From NCBI GenBank assembly GCA_035610835.1, contig CM069459.1, positions 29,610,366 through 29,674,365 on the forward strand: DNA of 64,000 nt. Reading direction: 5' to 3'. The DNA comes from Ophiura sarsii. Lineage: Eukaryota > Echinodermata > Ophiuroidea > Amphilepidida > Ophiuridae. Both the position numbers and the translations under genes were made by a program. A model generated the notes under the pieces. The model ran no database searches. It saw nothing but the letters and a program-made list of their open reading frames with translations, and had not been told where the DNA came from. This document shows positions 47,501 to 56,942 of the stretch, in pieces. Positions within the stretch are counted from its first letter, which is position 1; each line of letters starts with the position of its first letter.

Positions 47501-49231
47501 GGGACACAGCCAGTACAAATGGATATACACGGGAATGTGTTGCATTGCAGATTATAATGGATGCATGTTTGTTTGTTTTTGTTTGTTTGTTTGTTATTTG
47601 TTGGTAGGGTGCTTTTAAAATTGTTTGTTTGTTATTGGTAGGTGTTTTGGTGTTTGTTCCAGGAACAGTGCCAAGAGGTATCCAAGAACTATGGTTGGAT
47701 ACTTACAAGGGCTAGTGCCAATAAGTATCCAATAACCATTGCTGTTTGTGGATACCGTATGGAGCTAGTATCAATAAGTATCCAATACTAGGGTTACTGG
47801 AGAGCTCCAGGAAAAGTATTATCGCTCGCGGTTCTTGGTACCTTAATGGAGACATGCCTAAATGTGAAATAAGTAGGAGAGCGCCATCGCGCCAGGTGCT
47901 CTCCTCCTGCATGGTTATTTCCAGGAAATGGTGCTATATTTTGCAATAGGTTAGTATGGTACAAACATTTTAAAGATTGTTTTATATTCTACAAGTCGCT
48001 GTTTCAACAAACGTGCCAAATATTATGTAACAATTAACTGTTAATCATGAATCGATTGGATTGGCCTTGGCTTTTCTCCTATTCGCTACACAGTGAACTT
48101 GCCCTAATTCATCGGTTTTATATAAATGGTTATAAAAAAGTATTCCGATGATAGCAAAAGTATATTTGTTTTGGAAAGTTCTCAAAGAGGGAAATTAACA
48201 ATGCAGTTTAAATCAGGATAGGGTGCATACCCAAAAGATTAATTTGTAAAACTCTAGCATTAGGTCCTATCTAAATTCCTTGTGAGATTTCCATTCAGAA
48301 AATATTATCTTTTTATGGGTAGACCAAGTAATTATTGAGATATGCTAATTCGAATCTCAGATGGTGTAAAATGTACAAATCTGGAAATGCAACGCAAGGT
48401 GGCGAGTTCAAAACATGCATGGCCAAATCGGAAAATTAAGTAGTTTTGAGCCTCTGGCGTTATTATTTTTAAGATAGGACATCAAGTTTGTTGAATTATT
48501 TTCTAAGTTTTGACCAAGGCTGATACATTTTGACATTGAGGTTTGAAGGATCTATGGGTTTTACATGGCAAAAGTATTACTTCATCTAGTGGCTAATTTA
48601 TACCAATTACCCAATGGTGTTTTAAAACACATTCCTTGCGGCAGGCGTCTGCAGACACTTCCAATACTTAACAAAAATGTTAACAAAATGTTAAAACTTT
48701 TGAATTTCATCACCATATTTGGAATCACAAAGAAAAATGCATTAAAGTAACTACACACTTGCCTAGTATTCAGGTATTGGTGATTAATTCTTGAGATATG
48801 ACTTTGGAAATTGGGAAAAGTTTCTGACAAATCTGTTTTGTATATAAGGGTAAAACTAATTAGCTGCGTGGAAAATGTTAAGATATTTGATAATGTTATT
48901 TTATTATATTAATATTGATGTCAAGTCATTTTTAAATAAAAAAGAATAAAAACAAACTATATACATGTACTATAGCTTTTGGAGTTCTGGCCATACGTAC
49001 ATCTGGCATAGTTACTGTATAAAACCCTAATACTCACCTTCTCCACTCCCCATGCTTACTACATCCTAGTGTAAAGAAGCTCTCCACGAGGAGCACCAAC
49101 ACCGCTCCCACAGCTATCATGTAATAACCCAAGTGTTTCCTTTCGTCAGCCAGTCTGTACACGCACAAAATGATATGGGCCGCGAAGAAGATGCGCACCA
49201 GTATGGCTGTTATCTTCACCCAAAATCCCAT
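36515..49231 (-). CDS. TMEM26-like protein, copy B (3 exons, 801 aa) with expanded repeat tail
   Basis: Paralogue of copy A. The CDS joins 49231-49038, 43187-43019 and 38557-36515 (194+169+2043 nt), with phases 2 and 0 and donors GTGAGT and GTAAGT. The eight-helix TMEM26 core is kept (GRWLLP, ADIIEF, MQDGPFL.RL, FFTLKN, LQLYRLW). The tail from about residue 420 to the end consists of eleven units of about 36 residues, PPQQTTEVPHTVDGRGR-EEQPEQKQ-RGGGGAHSGFR, one shortened to 24. Units 1-8 are mostly of EEQPEQ type; units 9-11 are basic (KQQPKQ). The last ends GGGGACNIV. Copy A has one basic-type unit. The array is uninterrupted by stops, so it is probably translated. The role of the tail is unknown; RGG-like low-complexity sequence suggests binding or condensation, which is only an inference. 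No polyadenylation signal lies close to the stop; AATAAA occurs near 36138-36157 on this strand. Confidence 0.9.
36518..37663 (-). repeat. Coding minisatellite, 108-bp unit, 11 copies
   Basis: Eleven units: ten of roughly 108 bp and one with a 36-bp deletion. Each includes (on the plus strand) 'cgctccaccaccgccgcg', 'ctcgtccgtcgacagtgtga' and 'cggtagtctgttgcgg'. All length changes are multiples of three, so the frame is kept. Other frames also stay open across the array on both strands, giving spurious repeat ORFs (for example 36479-36988 and 37010-37567 plus; 36985-37854 minus). Confidence 0.95.
38657..39317. mobile_element. TIR element in copy B intron 2, ACCTATCAGTTATAAGACGC ends
   Basis: The ends ACCTATCAGTTATAAGACGC and inverse are nearly identical over about 40 bp, with clustered 'gtgcgtca' / 'ggtccgtcac' motifs next to them. 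The matching part of copy A intron 2 (about 24250-24290) lacks it. Confidence 0.85.
39322..39481. mobile_element. 160-bp foldback MITE, CCTTAGGGAGC ends
   Basis: The arms read 'aaaactcgaccg.gcggcaacc' outward-in and return inverted, with about 70-bp arms and a short loop. It is absent from copy A intron 2. Confidence 0.85.
39557..40237. mobile_element. TA-flanked TIR element, CACACAGAAAAA ends, with empty site in copy A
   Basis: The ends CACACAGAAAAAAATTACAT and the inverse of 'atgtaaacatttttctgtgtg' are followed by long inverted arms ('gtaaacctttcacacagt'). TA lies on both sides. Copy A reads 'ttggcaagctgaa' across the site (24345-24357) where copy B has 'ttggcta[element]tagctgaa'. Confidence 0.92.
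40720..41767. mobile_element. TA-flanked TIR element, CAGGGTGTCCCCAAAAAAAC ends
   Basis: About 200-bp arms: left 40720-40925, right 41570-41767 ('gtgcacgtgtttacccaact', 'gtggcacaaagtcgatttt'). TA on both sides. The spacer includes a run of about 25 G near 41340. No transposase. Confidence 0.9.
41780..42620. repeat. Degenerate ~170-bp tandem repeat, 'attgtcaccaagttt'
   Basis: About five units, each with 'tcaaaggtcatgtagggtcatta', 'tcaagtccccttaccca' and 'attgtcaccaagtttggttgagattgaag'. Further copies lie at 51340-51452 and 55741-55890, where a 4.3-kb TIR element splits them. Confidence 0.85.
42774..42988. mobile_element. CACTTTCCACGCGGC MITE in copy B intron 2, inverted relative to copy A
   Basis: It runs from 'ctacgcggctattag' to 'cgtcgtctgccgagtag', the opposite order to 24845-25067. 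The outer flank is shared with copy A ('cacctgtttccatttcat' on one side, 'actatgacttacc' on the other). Confidence 0.85.
43019..43187 (-). CDS. TMEM26-like copy B, exon 2
   Basis: The acceptor 'ctcttatcaatactcag' precedes G|TTC AAC CCT. The exon encodes FNPCVFIYLAGTVPTLCLLE and a loop ending RLSIPG, with donor GTAAGT (43018-43013), phase 0. It is one codon shorter than copy A exon 2. Confidence 0.92.
43188..44140. other. Copy B intron 1, start; acgt-rich foldback at 43820-44090
   Basis: No exon seen. Around 43820-44090 'acgtctaaggt' and its inverse 'accttagacgt' bracket repeats of 'acgtgtaacct', which looks like a small foldback element. Confidence 0.6.
44141..44665. mobile_element. TIR element, TATAGACCATTTCAAAT ends
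   Basis: The exact 17-bp inverted ends bracket 525 bp without a gene; the 81-codon minus frame inside has no recognisable domain. Confidence 0.75.
44744..45106. mobile_element. TTAA-ended MITE, TTAAAGGTAGATGACCCGAT family
   Basis: The ends are inverted copies of TTAAAGGTAGATGACCCGAT. A second member lies at 56423-56786 in reverse orientation, sharing 'acatgaaaggtcatcctta' internally. Confidence 0.88.
45440..45780. repeat. TACCAATGTACC microsatellite-like block and C runs
   Basis: 'Ttttttgtaccaatgtacc' repeats about five times between 45450 and 45540 and again near 45700, with a C run of about 24 at 45620. No gene. Confidence 0.75.
46653..47464. mobile_element. AAAACGTTTT-rich element with CCCAG ends
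   Basis: It begins CCCAGTAAACAC and ends with the inverse of CCCAGCTGGCC. In between, 'aaacgtttt' palindromes occur many times. The organisation is like the AACGTTGA repeat at 2580-2757. No coding sequence. Confidence 0.7.
47465..49037. other. Copy B intron 1, proximal part
   Basis: It includes short 'ggtatccaa' repeats (47660-47790), a CACTTTCC-family MITE (48622-48871), and sequence matching copy A 30637-30850. No exon recognised. Confidence 0.6.
49038..49231 (-). CDS. TMEM26-like copy B, exon 1
   Basis: ATG at 49231. It encodes MGFWVKITAILVRIFFAAHI and a second helix, ending CSKHGEWR-AG before the donor GTGAGT (49037-49032), phase 2. It has the same length as copy A exon 1. Confidence 0.92.
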
Positions 49232-49338
49232 AGTTGCATGTTCAAATGGTAGGCTATATCAAAATCGCGGCTACGTATTAACAATTAATATCAAATTGTG
49301 CAGCTTCAGTTAGTGCTGTCTATTTCAATATGATAAAC
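49232..49338 (-). promoter_or_regulatory. Conserved 5' flank of copy B
   Basis: Shares blocks with the copy A 5' flank (see 31292-31400); probably 5' UTR and proximal promoter. Confidence 0.5.
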
Positions 49339-50212
49339 TCTTGTCAAAAAGCAATACGCTATAAAGGGCTACGAAATCCACGGGAACGCGGGAAAGCATG
49401 TCCAGAAATAAAGAAATCATGGATCACAGAGCAAAAATAACATGACACAAACCATACAAAAAAATAACCAAAACTATGAGTTGACATGCAACTAAACAAA
49501 ACCAGTGATATAAATCAAACTTAAAGCTGTTTTCACTTTCATTTTTTGTTTAATGCTTGTGAAATCCACCATTGATGAACCCACGTAATGAAATGCCTGA
49601 AATGTTGCCATTCCAATATGTTTTGGCGCCATGTCATGCTTTGTAGCGCTACAAGCAATCTTCAATAAACTGTTTTCGTTTTCACTTTTTGGTAATGCTT
49701 GTGCAACCCATGTAATGAAATGCCTGGCGTTGCCATTCCAATATTCTGCTCAACTGACTTATCTAAAACAAAGAGTTTGATTGGCCTAACATGACAAAAA
49801 CAAATAGGTAGGTTGGTCGGGATTTTTTTATAATTTTTTTAAATCACCTGCTTTTCATCTCGATGGGGGACTTAAAATAGCCAAAAATGAAAGCAAACAG
49901 TCAGAAATGTTAATACTTTGTTCAATTTTTATTTATTTTTTATTATTTTTTTTAAATTTAATTTTTTAACAATATTTTGATCATTTTTTTTTTTTCTCCC
50001 TCAAAAAATATTCAGGGTCGGCGATGTATTTAGGGTTGGTCGGGTTAGGCCAATCAAACCTTTTTTTTTTAGGCCTTCAATGGTGCCAGATATCTGGGTG
50101 CCATTTCATGCTATGCAGAGCTACCAAACCTAAATAAGCTGTTTATACTTTCACTTTCCCTTTTTGGTTAATGATTGTGAAACCCACGTAATGAAACGCC
50201 TGACTTTTTGGT
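49339..50212. other. Gene-free stretch with a TIR element at 49768-50061
   Basis: The exact inverted ends GTTTGATTGGCCTAAC mark a ~290-bp element. A segment ('aatgcttgtg(a/c)aa.cca', 'cattccaatat') is repeated two to three times at 49550-50200. Confidence 0.65.
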
Positions 50213-50455
50213 TTATCCTTGGTGTAAGGCAGCACGGAAATAACATAGCGCAACATCCATTATTGACGGATTAAAGGATTATACAGCTTTATTCTGTAAT
50301 GGGGTCTTGGCACTAGACCAGTGGCGTGCGCAGGATATTGTGACTGGGGGGGGCCCACTTTAAAAAATGAAATTCCCCCGACTCAGATTCTTCTCAAAGG
50401 TAGCCCCAATTTTTTTCTCAGTCACCTCGTGTCGTGATTTTCACGTAAGTGGGGT

Positions 50456-50499
<44 letters not shown>

Positions 50500-50905
50500 A
50501 GCTTCAAAAAATTTCGCACGGTCAAAAGATTTCGCACAGTAAAAAAAAGCGCACAGTCACAATATCACAGTCAAAAAGACATCCAAGTAAACAACTACTA
50601 GGCCTAATGGACAATTATGAGCGTTTTCATCATTTTTTTCCATAACATTTCCTTCTTATACCAACCTGGTGCATAAATTTGTCGCCTACATGTATAATTT
50701 TGCCAACTATTTGGATTACACCCCCTCCACACAACAAAAAAATTCTAGCGACGGTCCATCCCCCAACTGGCAGTAGTTTCCCCCGACTGGCAGTAGGTTC
50801 CCCCGACTGTAGACCAAACTGGGGGGCCTAGGCCCCCCCCCATCCCCCCCTTTGCGCACGCCACTGCACTAGACTAACTTATAAATGTCTTACACCAAGG
50901 ATAAA
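50213..50905. mobile_element. Outer TIR element (TTTATCCTTGGTGTAAG) interrupted by hAT
   Basis: The exact 17-bp inverted ends TTTATCCTTGGTGTAAG lie on either side of the hAT insertion. Confidence 0.75.
50319..50866. mobile_element. hAT-type MITE with 8-bp target-site duplication
   Basis: The ends CAGTGGCGTGCGCA are inverted, flanked on both sides by CACTAGAC (50311-50318 and 50867-50874). Eight-base duplications are the hAT signature. It holds the longest G run of the window (about 45 G, near 50454-50498). No transposase. Confidence 0.93.
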
Positions 50906-51064
50906 GACCGTTTGCCATGCCAATATTCTGCTCAAGTGACTTAATTCAATGGTGTCAGATTATTATCAGTAAACTGTAGCGGTGTGATGACAATTTTCCA
51001 TTAAGGAACGATTTTTTTTCTTCTTTTTAATTTTCACTTTTTTTCTCTAATTTCACTTTCTATT

Positions 51065-51312
51065 AATCCTTACAGCCCCGCACCCCATGAAATCCCATTT
51101 CCCAGCCTGTCGGTTCCACCTGGCGCTGAGGTTTTTGGGTGAAATACTGGCCCGGGCTACATAGCTCCCCCCGTGGCTCAGTTGGTAGAGCGTTCGACTT
51201 GTAACCGAGAGGTCGTGGGTTCAAACCCCGGGGCGTGGCACCTCTTGTTGTGTGTGTTTTTTTTGCTTGAAAATAATTTCGTTGGAAAATCCACCGGGAG
51301 TGTTAGGGTTAA
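51065..51312. mobile_element. tRNA-like element ending GTGTTAGGGTTA
   Basis: It has the same layout as 10617-10894: 'ggttccacctggcgctgagg', then a tRNA-like block, then a tail ending 'agtgttagggtta'. The left end ('ttaatccttacag') is degenerate. Confidence 0.6.
51167..51240 (+). tRNA. tRNA-like sequence (Thr-TGT-like), repeat-embedded
   Basis: A box TGGCTCAGTTGG, anticodon loop CTTGTAA (TGT) and B box GGTTCAAACCC are clear. Acceptor and T-stem pairing is imperfect. The repeat context makes a working tRNA unlikely. Confidence 0.55.
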
Positions 51313-52649
51313 ACAAAAATATCAAAAATACCGCAAGTCGTGCCCCCTAGCTGAGAGATTCACCAAAATGTGGCCAAAGGTCACATATGGGTTAGAGGTC
51401 AATCTGGGTTCATCCCATGAGCCATCTCAAATCCCCTTACCCAAATGTTATTGGCTGGAATTCTCGAAAGTGGACTAACTTTAGTCCTGGTCTAAACCTG
51501 GACTAAGTCTAGGTTTAGTCCAGGTTTAGTCTAGGCTGGGTTTCACAACAGTGGACTAAGCTTAGTCCTGGACTAAATTGTGCTAATCCAGCCCTAAATT
51601 TAGTCCACTGAAAGGGTAGGTTTAAAGAGTGGACTAATGGCTGACAGCTTGGCAGTGTTGCGGAGATTGCATTATCTGAGGCAATTATTTCACTCTAGGC
51701 CAGAGCGAGTTTTGGTTGATCGTAAAATCCATTTGAATTGTATACCCAGGATTGTTTTAGACAAAGATATAAATTCTCAAAGGAAACTGTTTTGCATTTA
51801 TGTGGGGTTTTAGAGCCCGATTTGATCCGGCACTCAAACCGCAGCCAGTCACTATACCAACCAGTGCATTTGCAAGTATTGACAGCACGTAGATAAGTTC
51901 ACATTCCTGAATGTAATCATATTGTAAAATACTATCAACTGTTGAGTTTACACTCTCTAATGGGGAGTACGTGGTGATGAGACTGCATCATAGAGCATGC
52001 GTATAGAAATTTAAAGGCAGATTTCAAGTAGGGGGCCTAAGGCTAAGCTTAAGCTAGGCCCAATTGCAGGCCTAGCTACGTTGTTGTTAGGCACAGCAAA
52101 GCTCTGACCATTTCAGTCATTTAGACCCCTACATGCACACACCTGAATGTAAGTGTTACTATCATGATGCTTGGTATGTTCACAACATCTCAATTAACAG
52201 ATAAGAATCGTTGGAATACACCGACTAGGCCTAGGCCCTACTCAATTTATTAACCCCCCATTATTTATTATCAATAGGCAAAAAATGTCCACTTAATACT
52301 TTTACTTTAGGGACAAGATCATCTATGGTTTGATCATCCCATCCTTTAATTAAACAGAATCTGATTGGGAATATATTAAACATTTTCAGGTGGGTTGGAA
52401 GTAAGCTTAAAACGTGAAACTGAACAATTATTTACAAGAAGTAGGCTCAACTTTCTCTTCTCTTTCTAAGGCCGCTAAATGTACTAACCTGTATGTTATA
52501 AACCTACCCTTTTAACAACTGTTCACAGTAATTCTGCTTATTGGAGATTTGTTATTAACACTTTAAAATAACATTAATTTCCTGCAAGATTTAAGAGGCC
52601 TCACTCTCTGTTCAGACTGAATAAATTATGAAGTAAATAATGCAAGCCA

Positions 52650-52958
52650 AGTCGTCCAAGCGCAAACTCGTCCATCTGAGAGTCGTCCAATTGTAAAGGT
52701 TGTCCTACTGCAAAGTCGACCAAATGTCACAATAATCCTTGGCAATTCAACCAATACAATTTGTTTGTCTCATGACATTGACAAGTATAATTTAATTATT
52801 GGGAGTAATTATAGAATACCCTACTACATCAATACAAAAATAGGTTTACCCTTGGGCTGTATGGGTTTCGGTTAGGCTTCGTGCATAGGGTTCAGGGTGA
52901 ACTCCCTCCACCCACAGTTTAAGGGTTTAAAAGTAAGCCCAGGTTTGGAATGTGTGCC

Positions 52959-52996
<38 letters not shown>

Positions 52997-53240
52997 ACAA
53001 ACTCGTCCATGCAAGAGTCGTCTAATTGCGAAGTAGTCCCAATGCAAACTCGACCAAAGGTAAAAAAGTCATCGATGACAAATTCAATTTAACACCCTAC
53101 TACATCAACACAAAAATAGGTTACCCTTTTAAGGTTTGGGCTATAATTGGTTTATAGGCTTTGTGCATAGGAGTCAGGGTGAGGTCCCTCCACAGTTTGA
53201 GGGCGCGGTTTGGAATGCATGCCCGTGGAGGGGGGGGGGG
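52650..53240. repeat. Duplicated ~300-bp unit 'aaactcgtccat...agtcgtccaa'
   Basis: Sequences from 52664 and 52998 share 'caaactcgtccat', 'gagtcgtc(c/t)aattg', 'ctactacatca' and 'gtgcatag'. G runs follow both (near 52964 and 53229). Confidence 0.75.
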
Positions 53241-53499
53241 GGCGGTACTGAAATATTTTGTTAATGGGTGTATGGTGAGTGACCACTGGGCGGGCACCGA
53301 GCACAGCTATTTGACTGTCCCTTTCATCGTTTATGTGCGACACACCCGACCGCAATTTCGTCTTCTTCAACATTTGTAAAATCAGTCGATTTTTTTTTTT
53401 AAAATCATTTTATTCAGTGAATTTTGCTTTATTCTGTATTAAAACGGAATAAATAAATTTTACAAATGTTAATTAGTAAAAAAAAAATCGTGGCCCTAG

Positions 53500-53940
53500 G
53501 GTGTGTGCCCGGGGGGGGGGGGATACTCACCTAATACGGTATACGGGGATGAGCCGCTCTAATGGGTGCCCGGGGGTGGGGGTACTCACCTAATACGGGG
53601 ATGGGGATGTGCCGCTCTAATGGGTCGCTTGTTTGCAAAAAAATCCCTAAACATGGGTATGATTTTGTGCTGGAAAAGGCCTAATAATGGGGTTACTTTT
53701 TACAAATGGGTCTATTTTCGCAAGAAATTGGGCCAATTTTCCAGATAATTTCCGAAAATTGGGTCTATATATTGAAGCAAAATCCTTTGAAATGGGTATC
53801 GTTTTTTCCAAATCACCCTTAGAAATGGGTAGTAGGGGTTTTGAATCTCCAGCTCCCCCCCCCCCCCCCCCCCCGACCACACCAAATGCGAGTACCCACG
53901 GGGGGGGGGGGGGGGGGTTACAATGTTGTGTGAAAAGGTC
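53500..53940. repeat. 'gtactcacctaatacgg' repeats and G/C runs
   Basis: 'Tactcacctaatacgg' and 'gccgctctaatgggt' occur twice; several G and C runs of 11-18 follow. Open frames through the runs are not genes. Confidence 0.7.
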
Positions 53941-54049
53941 GAAATGAAACGTAATCTCGCCGTACCTATGACAAAATCAAACACAAAATTGCCAAATACT
54001 CTCAGATCGCTCACTACATACATACATAATAATAATAATAATTTAATAA

Positions 54050-55129
54050 TCTTACTATAAATCTGGAAACGGTGTGTGTTTGTGTGTTTATTTGTGTGTT
54101 TGTGTGTTTATTTGTGTGTTTATTTGTGTGTTTGTTATCCTTATTTCTCCGTTAGTTGTGATCAAAGTGGCGCCTAATTCGCATGAAAGATAGAGGAAAT
54201 AACGGGAAGGGTGTTAAAGTTTATTTCAGTGAAATTGGTTAACAATTGGCTCCAAAAACAGCAAAAAAACGCTCAGATTTGGCTCATAAATGCCACTAGA
54301 ATTGAACAACATTGTGCGTTGCGCGTACTACCGCGTAATCATACCGTGGTAACACGTCGCGTGCATGTTTGCGCAAGGGCTCACTGCCGCGCGCGACACA
54401 CGCACTGCTACACATGGCGCAGAAGCCACACGGGATAATGGTTAATAGGCCTGTACAGTTTGTTGGTTGTGTATTTGGTGATATGTTGGGGGGGGAGTTG
54501 GGTGGTGTAAAACCACGGGAAATGATTTAGGATAGGCCTAGGGTTATAATGAATAGCGTTTCGCGGGGGTTAATGAAACAACCTGATTTCTTTACTTTAA
54601 GTTGGCATGCCAAACAATCTAAGGGACCGAGGGTTAATGAAGTAGCCACGGGAAATGGTTTAGGGAGGGATTGTGATTATAAATCAAACTGGTTTGGGTG
54701 TGTGCATGGGCCGGGGGAAGGGGGGGGGGGGGCTGTAAAACCACGGGAAATGTTTTAGGATAGGGTTAAGAGTTAATGAAGTAGCCGCGGGAAATGGTTA
54801 GGAGGGTTATGATTATAAATCCACCTGGTTGGTGTAGTTCACAGATAGTCAATAGTTGCAGTGGGTGGGGGGGGGGGGGGGGGGCGATTGTAGAGGGTTT
54901 ATGTGGTTTTAAACGTAATGAAGGTTAACTTAATGCGGTTTGAGAGGTAGGGGTTAATAAAGTAGCCACGGTAAATGGTTTAGGAGGGACATGGTTATAA
55001 ATCAACCTGGGGATATGGTTTTAAATCAACCTGGTTTGGGGTGTGGTAGGGGCTTTATGTGGTTTCAGAGGTAGGTAATGTGGCATAACCATCTAGCGGG
55101 ACCCGAGCGTAGCGAGGGTACGCCGCTAG
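54050..55129. mobile_element. Helitron-like non-autonomous element
   Basis: It starts TCTTACTATAAATC and ends with a hairpin-rich terminus closing in CGCCGCTAG. The left flank ends in A and the right flank starts with T, as for Helitron insertion between A and T without duplication. It has no TIRs. The interior is a 'tgtgtttgtgtgttta' microsatellite and 'ccacgggaaatggttta' repeats, with no Rep/helicase. It lies in an AAT-rich repeat inside the 4.3-kb TIR element. Confidence 0.75.
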
Positions 55130-55740
55130 TCATAATAATAATGGTAATTTATAAAGCGCCGGTATCCACCGCAAGCGACGCTCATGGCGCTTCTCTGCAA
55201 AACAACCAAAATAACATAAACACGCATAAGAACATGACTTAGTCAAAATCCTCATTGCTCAGCCTTGGCCTGTGCCTGTATACCTTTATAAATGATAACA
55301 CCCCCGGGATATAATGCCATTCACATTTCAATGTAATCTTTAACTATTGTAATCAGTTTTATGTTCACACTGTGGTCATTAAAATAAAAAACCTTTGTTA
55401 TCATTAAGATTCTCTTTCTGTTCGTGTTACTCTTTCTGCACTTTATGATAGATGTGCAGGCAACCATTTTGAAAGTACTGTAAACAACTTCTGAGCATGT
55501 GCAGATCAATTAAACCAATCTTGCCTAGCAATTAAACCGTGGACTAAACCTGGACTAACCTTTGACCCTTGAGGTCACAGTTAGTCCAGCTTTAGTCCAG
55601 CTTTAGTCCAGGACTAGTTAGTCCAGGTTTTGAGAAACAGAAATGGAGTTAGTCCCCTGTTGTGGACTAAACCTGGACTAACTAGTCCAGGATTAAAGTT
55701 AGTCCAGGTTTAAGTTAGTCCACTTTCGAGAATCCCAGCC

Positions 55741-56282
55741 ATTGTCACCAAGTTTAGTTGAGGTTGAAGTCTGACTTTTAATATGAAAAAGGTCAAAGGT
55801 CATGTAGGGTCATTACAGGTCAATCCGGAGTCACCCCATGAATCATCTTAAGTCTCCTTACCCAAAGAATATTGTCACCAAGTTTGTACTTAACAGATTA
55901 GTTCCAAGAAAGACCATGTTTTTTCTCTGCCCTGCTTGTATCATAAACCTTTTCTATCATTTCTATCATTTCAAAAATATCAGTGATTTCTTTTAAATTA
56001 ATCCAGCGCTTTTATATTATAAATCATGAGTAAACAGGAAAATATCAAATTATGTCAAGGAATTTCACCATAAAATGAATAAATTAAAGTTTAAAATCAT
56101 ATATGTGAATTAACGCTAATACCCCAAAACCGCAAAACTCAAGAACTGCAAACCCCAAGAACCGTGAATTGCAAAACTCACGAACCATGAGACCCGAGAA
56201 CCGTTCTAGTTGGAAGACGATCAGATCAAATCAAACTATAAAGTTTTGCATTTCCCATCCTTGAAAGATCACAGACTAACTA
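55741..56282. other. Gene-free stretch
   Basis: The tandem repeat 'attgtcaccaagttt' continues to about 55890. 'Gaaccgtgaattgcaaaactcacgaaccatgag' near 56160 is a degenerate short repeat. No gene. Confidence 0.55.
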
Positions 56283-56872
56283 CTGTAAAACAAGTTAATT
56301 TCGCGAGAGGCTCAAATTCGCGAAATTATATTCCCGCGAATTGGTGTGCGAAGACAGTAATGGCTGAGACTAATATACCTAAAGTATTTTAGGTATATTA
56401 GTCTCAGGTAATGGTAGACATTTTAAAGGTAGATGACCCGATTTTCAACTTGATGTTTTCTATTTTACATGAAAGGTCATCCTTAAATATGGTTGCATTC
56501 CAAAGTTTGAGTTGCATAACTCCAATGGTTCTATTTTTAGAAGCGCAAGGTCAAAAGACATGTGCCCATTGAGTAAAGTACACAGACCGGTTGGTGGTTA
56601 TAACCACCTTTGGCAGTAATTCACCACATTTTAGCCTATAATTTCCAAATGAAACATTTCTGGCCCCTAATATTTTACAGACATAATGAGAAAAATATGG
56701 GGATTTTAATTCTTCTGATACCAAAATATCTTGATGTGAAAAAAAGATCATAGCCCCAAAAAAGTGATCGGGTCATATACCTTTAAATTCGCGAAACTAA
56801 GTTACGGTACCGCGAAAGTAGTGATTAGCAATTCCCGAAAAAAAGTTGCTGCGAAATTAACTTGTTTTACAG
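56283..56872. mobile_element. TA-flanked TIR element, CTGTAAAACAAGTTAATTTC ends
   Basis: Exact inverted ends of about 22 bp with TA on both sides; 'ttcgcgaaa' motifs inside. A TTAA-ended MITE (56423-56786) is nested. A 43-bp perfect hairpin (gagactaatatac...) lies at 56364-56406. Confidence 0.9.
56423..56786. mobile_element. TTAA-ended MITE, second member
   Basis: Same family as 44744-45106, opposite orientation; one end reads 'ggtcatatacc', a single-base variant. Confidence 0.88.
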
Positions 56873-56942
56873 TATTGTCCTAGTTATGGGGATAAAGATG
56901 GACATTTCCAATTTCATGTTCTGATGACTGATGTAGGCCTTT

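Larger units (their letters stand above)
51453..55740. mobile_element. 4.3-kb TIR element, GGCTGG...TTTAGTCC repeats, 3-bp TSD
   Basis: The ends GGCTGGAATTCTCGAAAGTG and the inverse of 'ctttcgagaatcccagcc' are followed by many 'tttagtccagg' / 'cctggactaa' motifs over about 150-200 bp per side. ATT flanks both ends (51450-51452, 55741-55743), a 3-bp duplication as in PIF/Harbinger. It sits in the 'attgtcaccaagttt' tandem repeat. No transposase seen. Confidence 0.85.

Noticed and set aside
51167..51240. Functional tRNA-Thr gene
   Set aside because: Boxes and anticodon loop are good but stem pairing is imperfect and it is embedded in a TTAGGG-ended repeat also seen with other tRNA-like cores.
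53152..54023. Several 70-100-codon frames rich in proline or glycine
   Set aside because: Created by C and G homopolymer runs.
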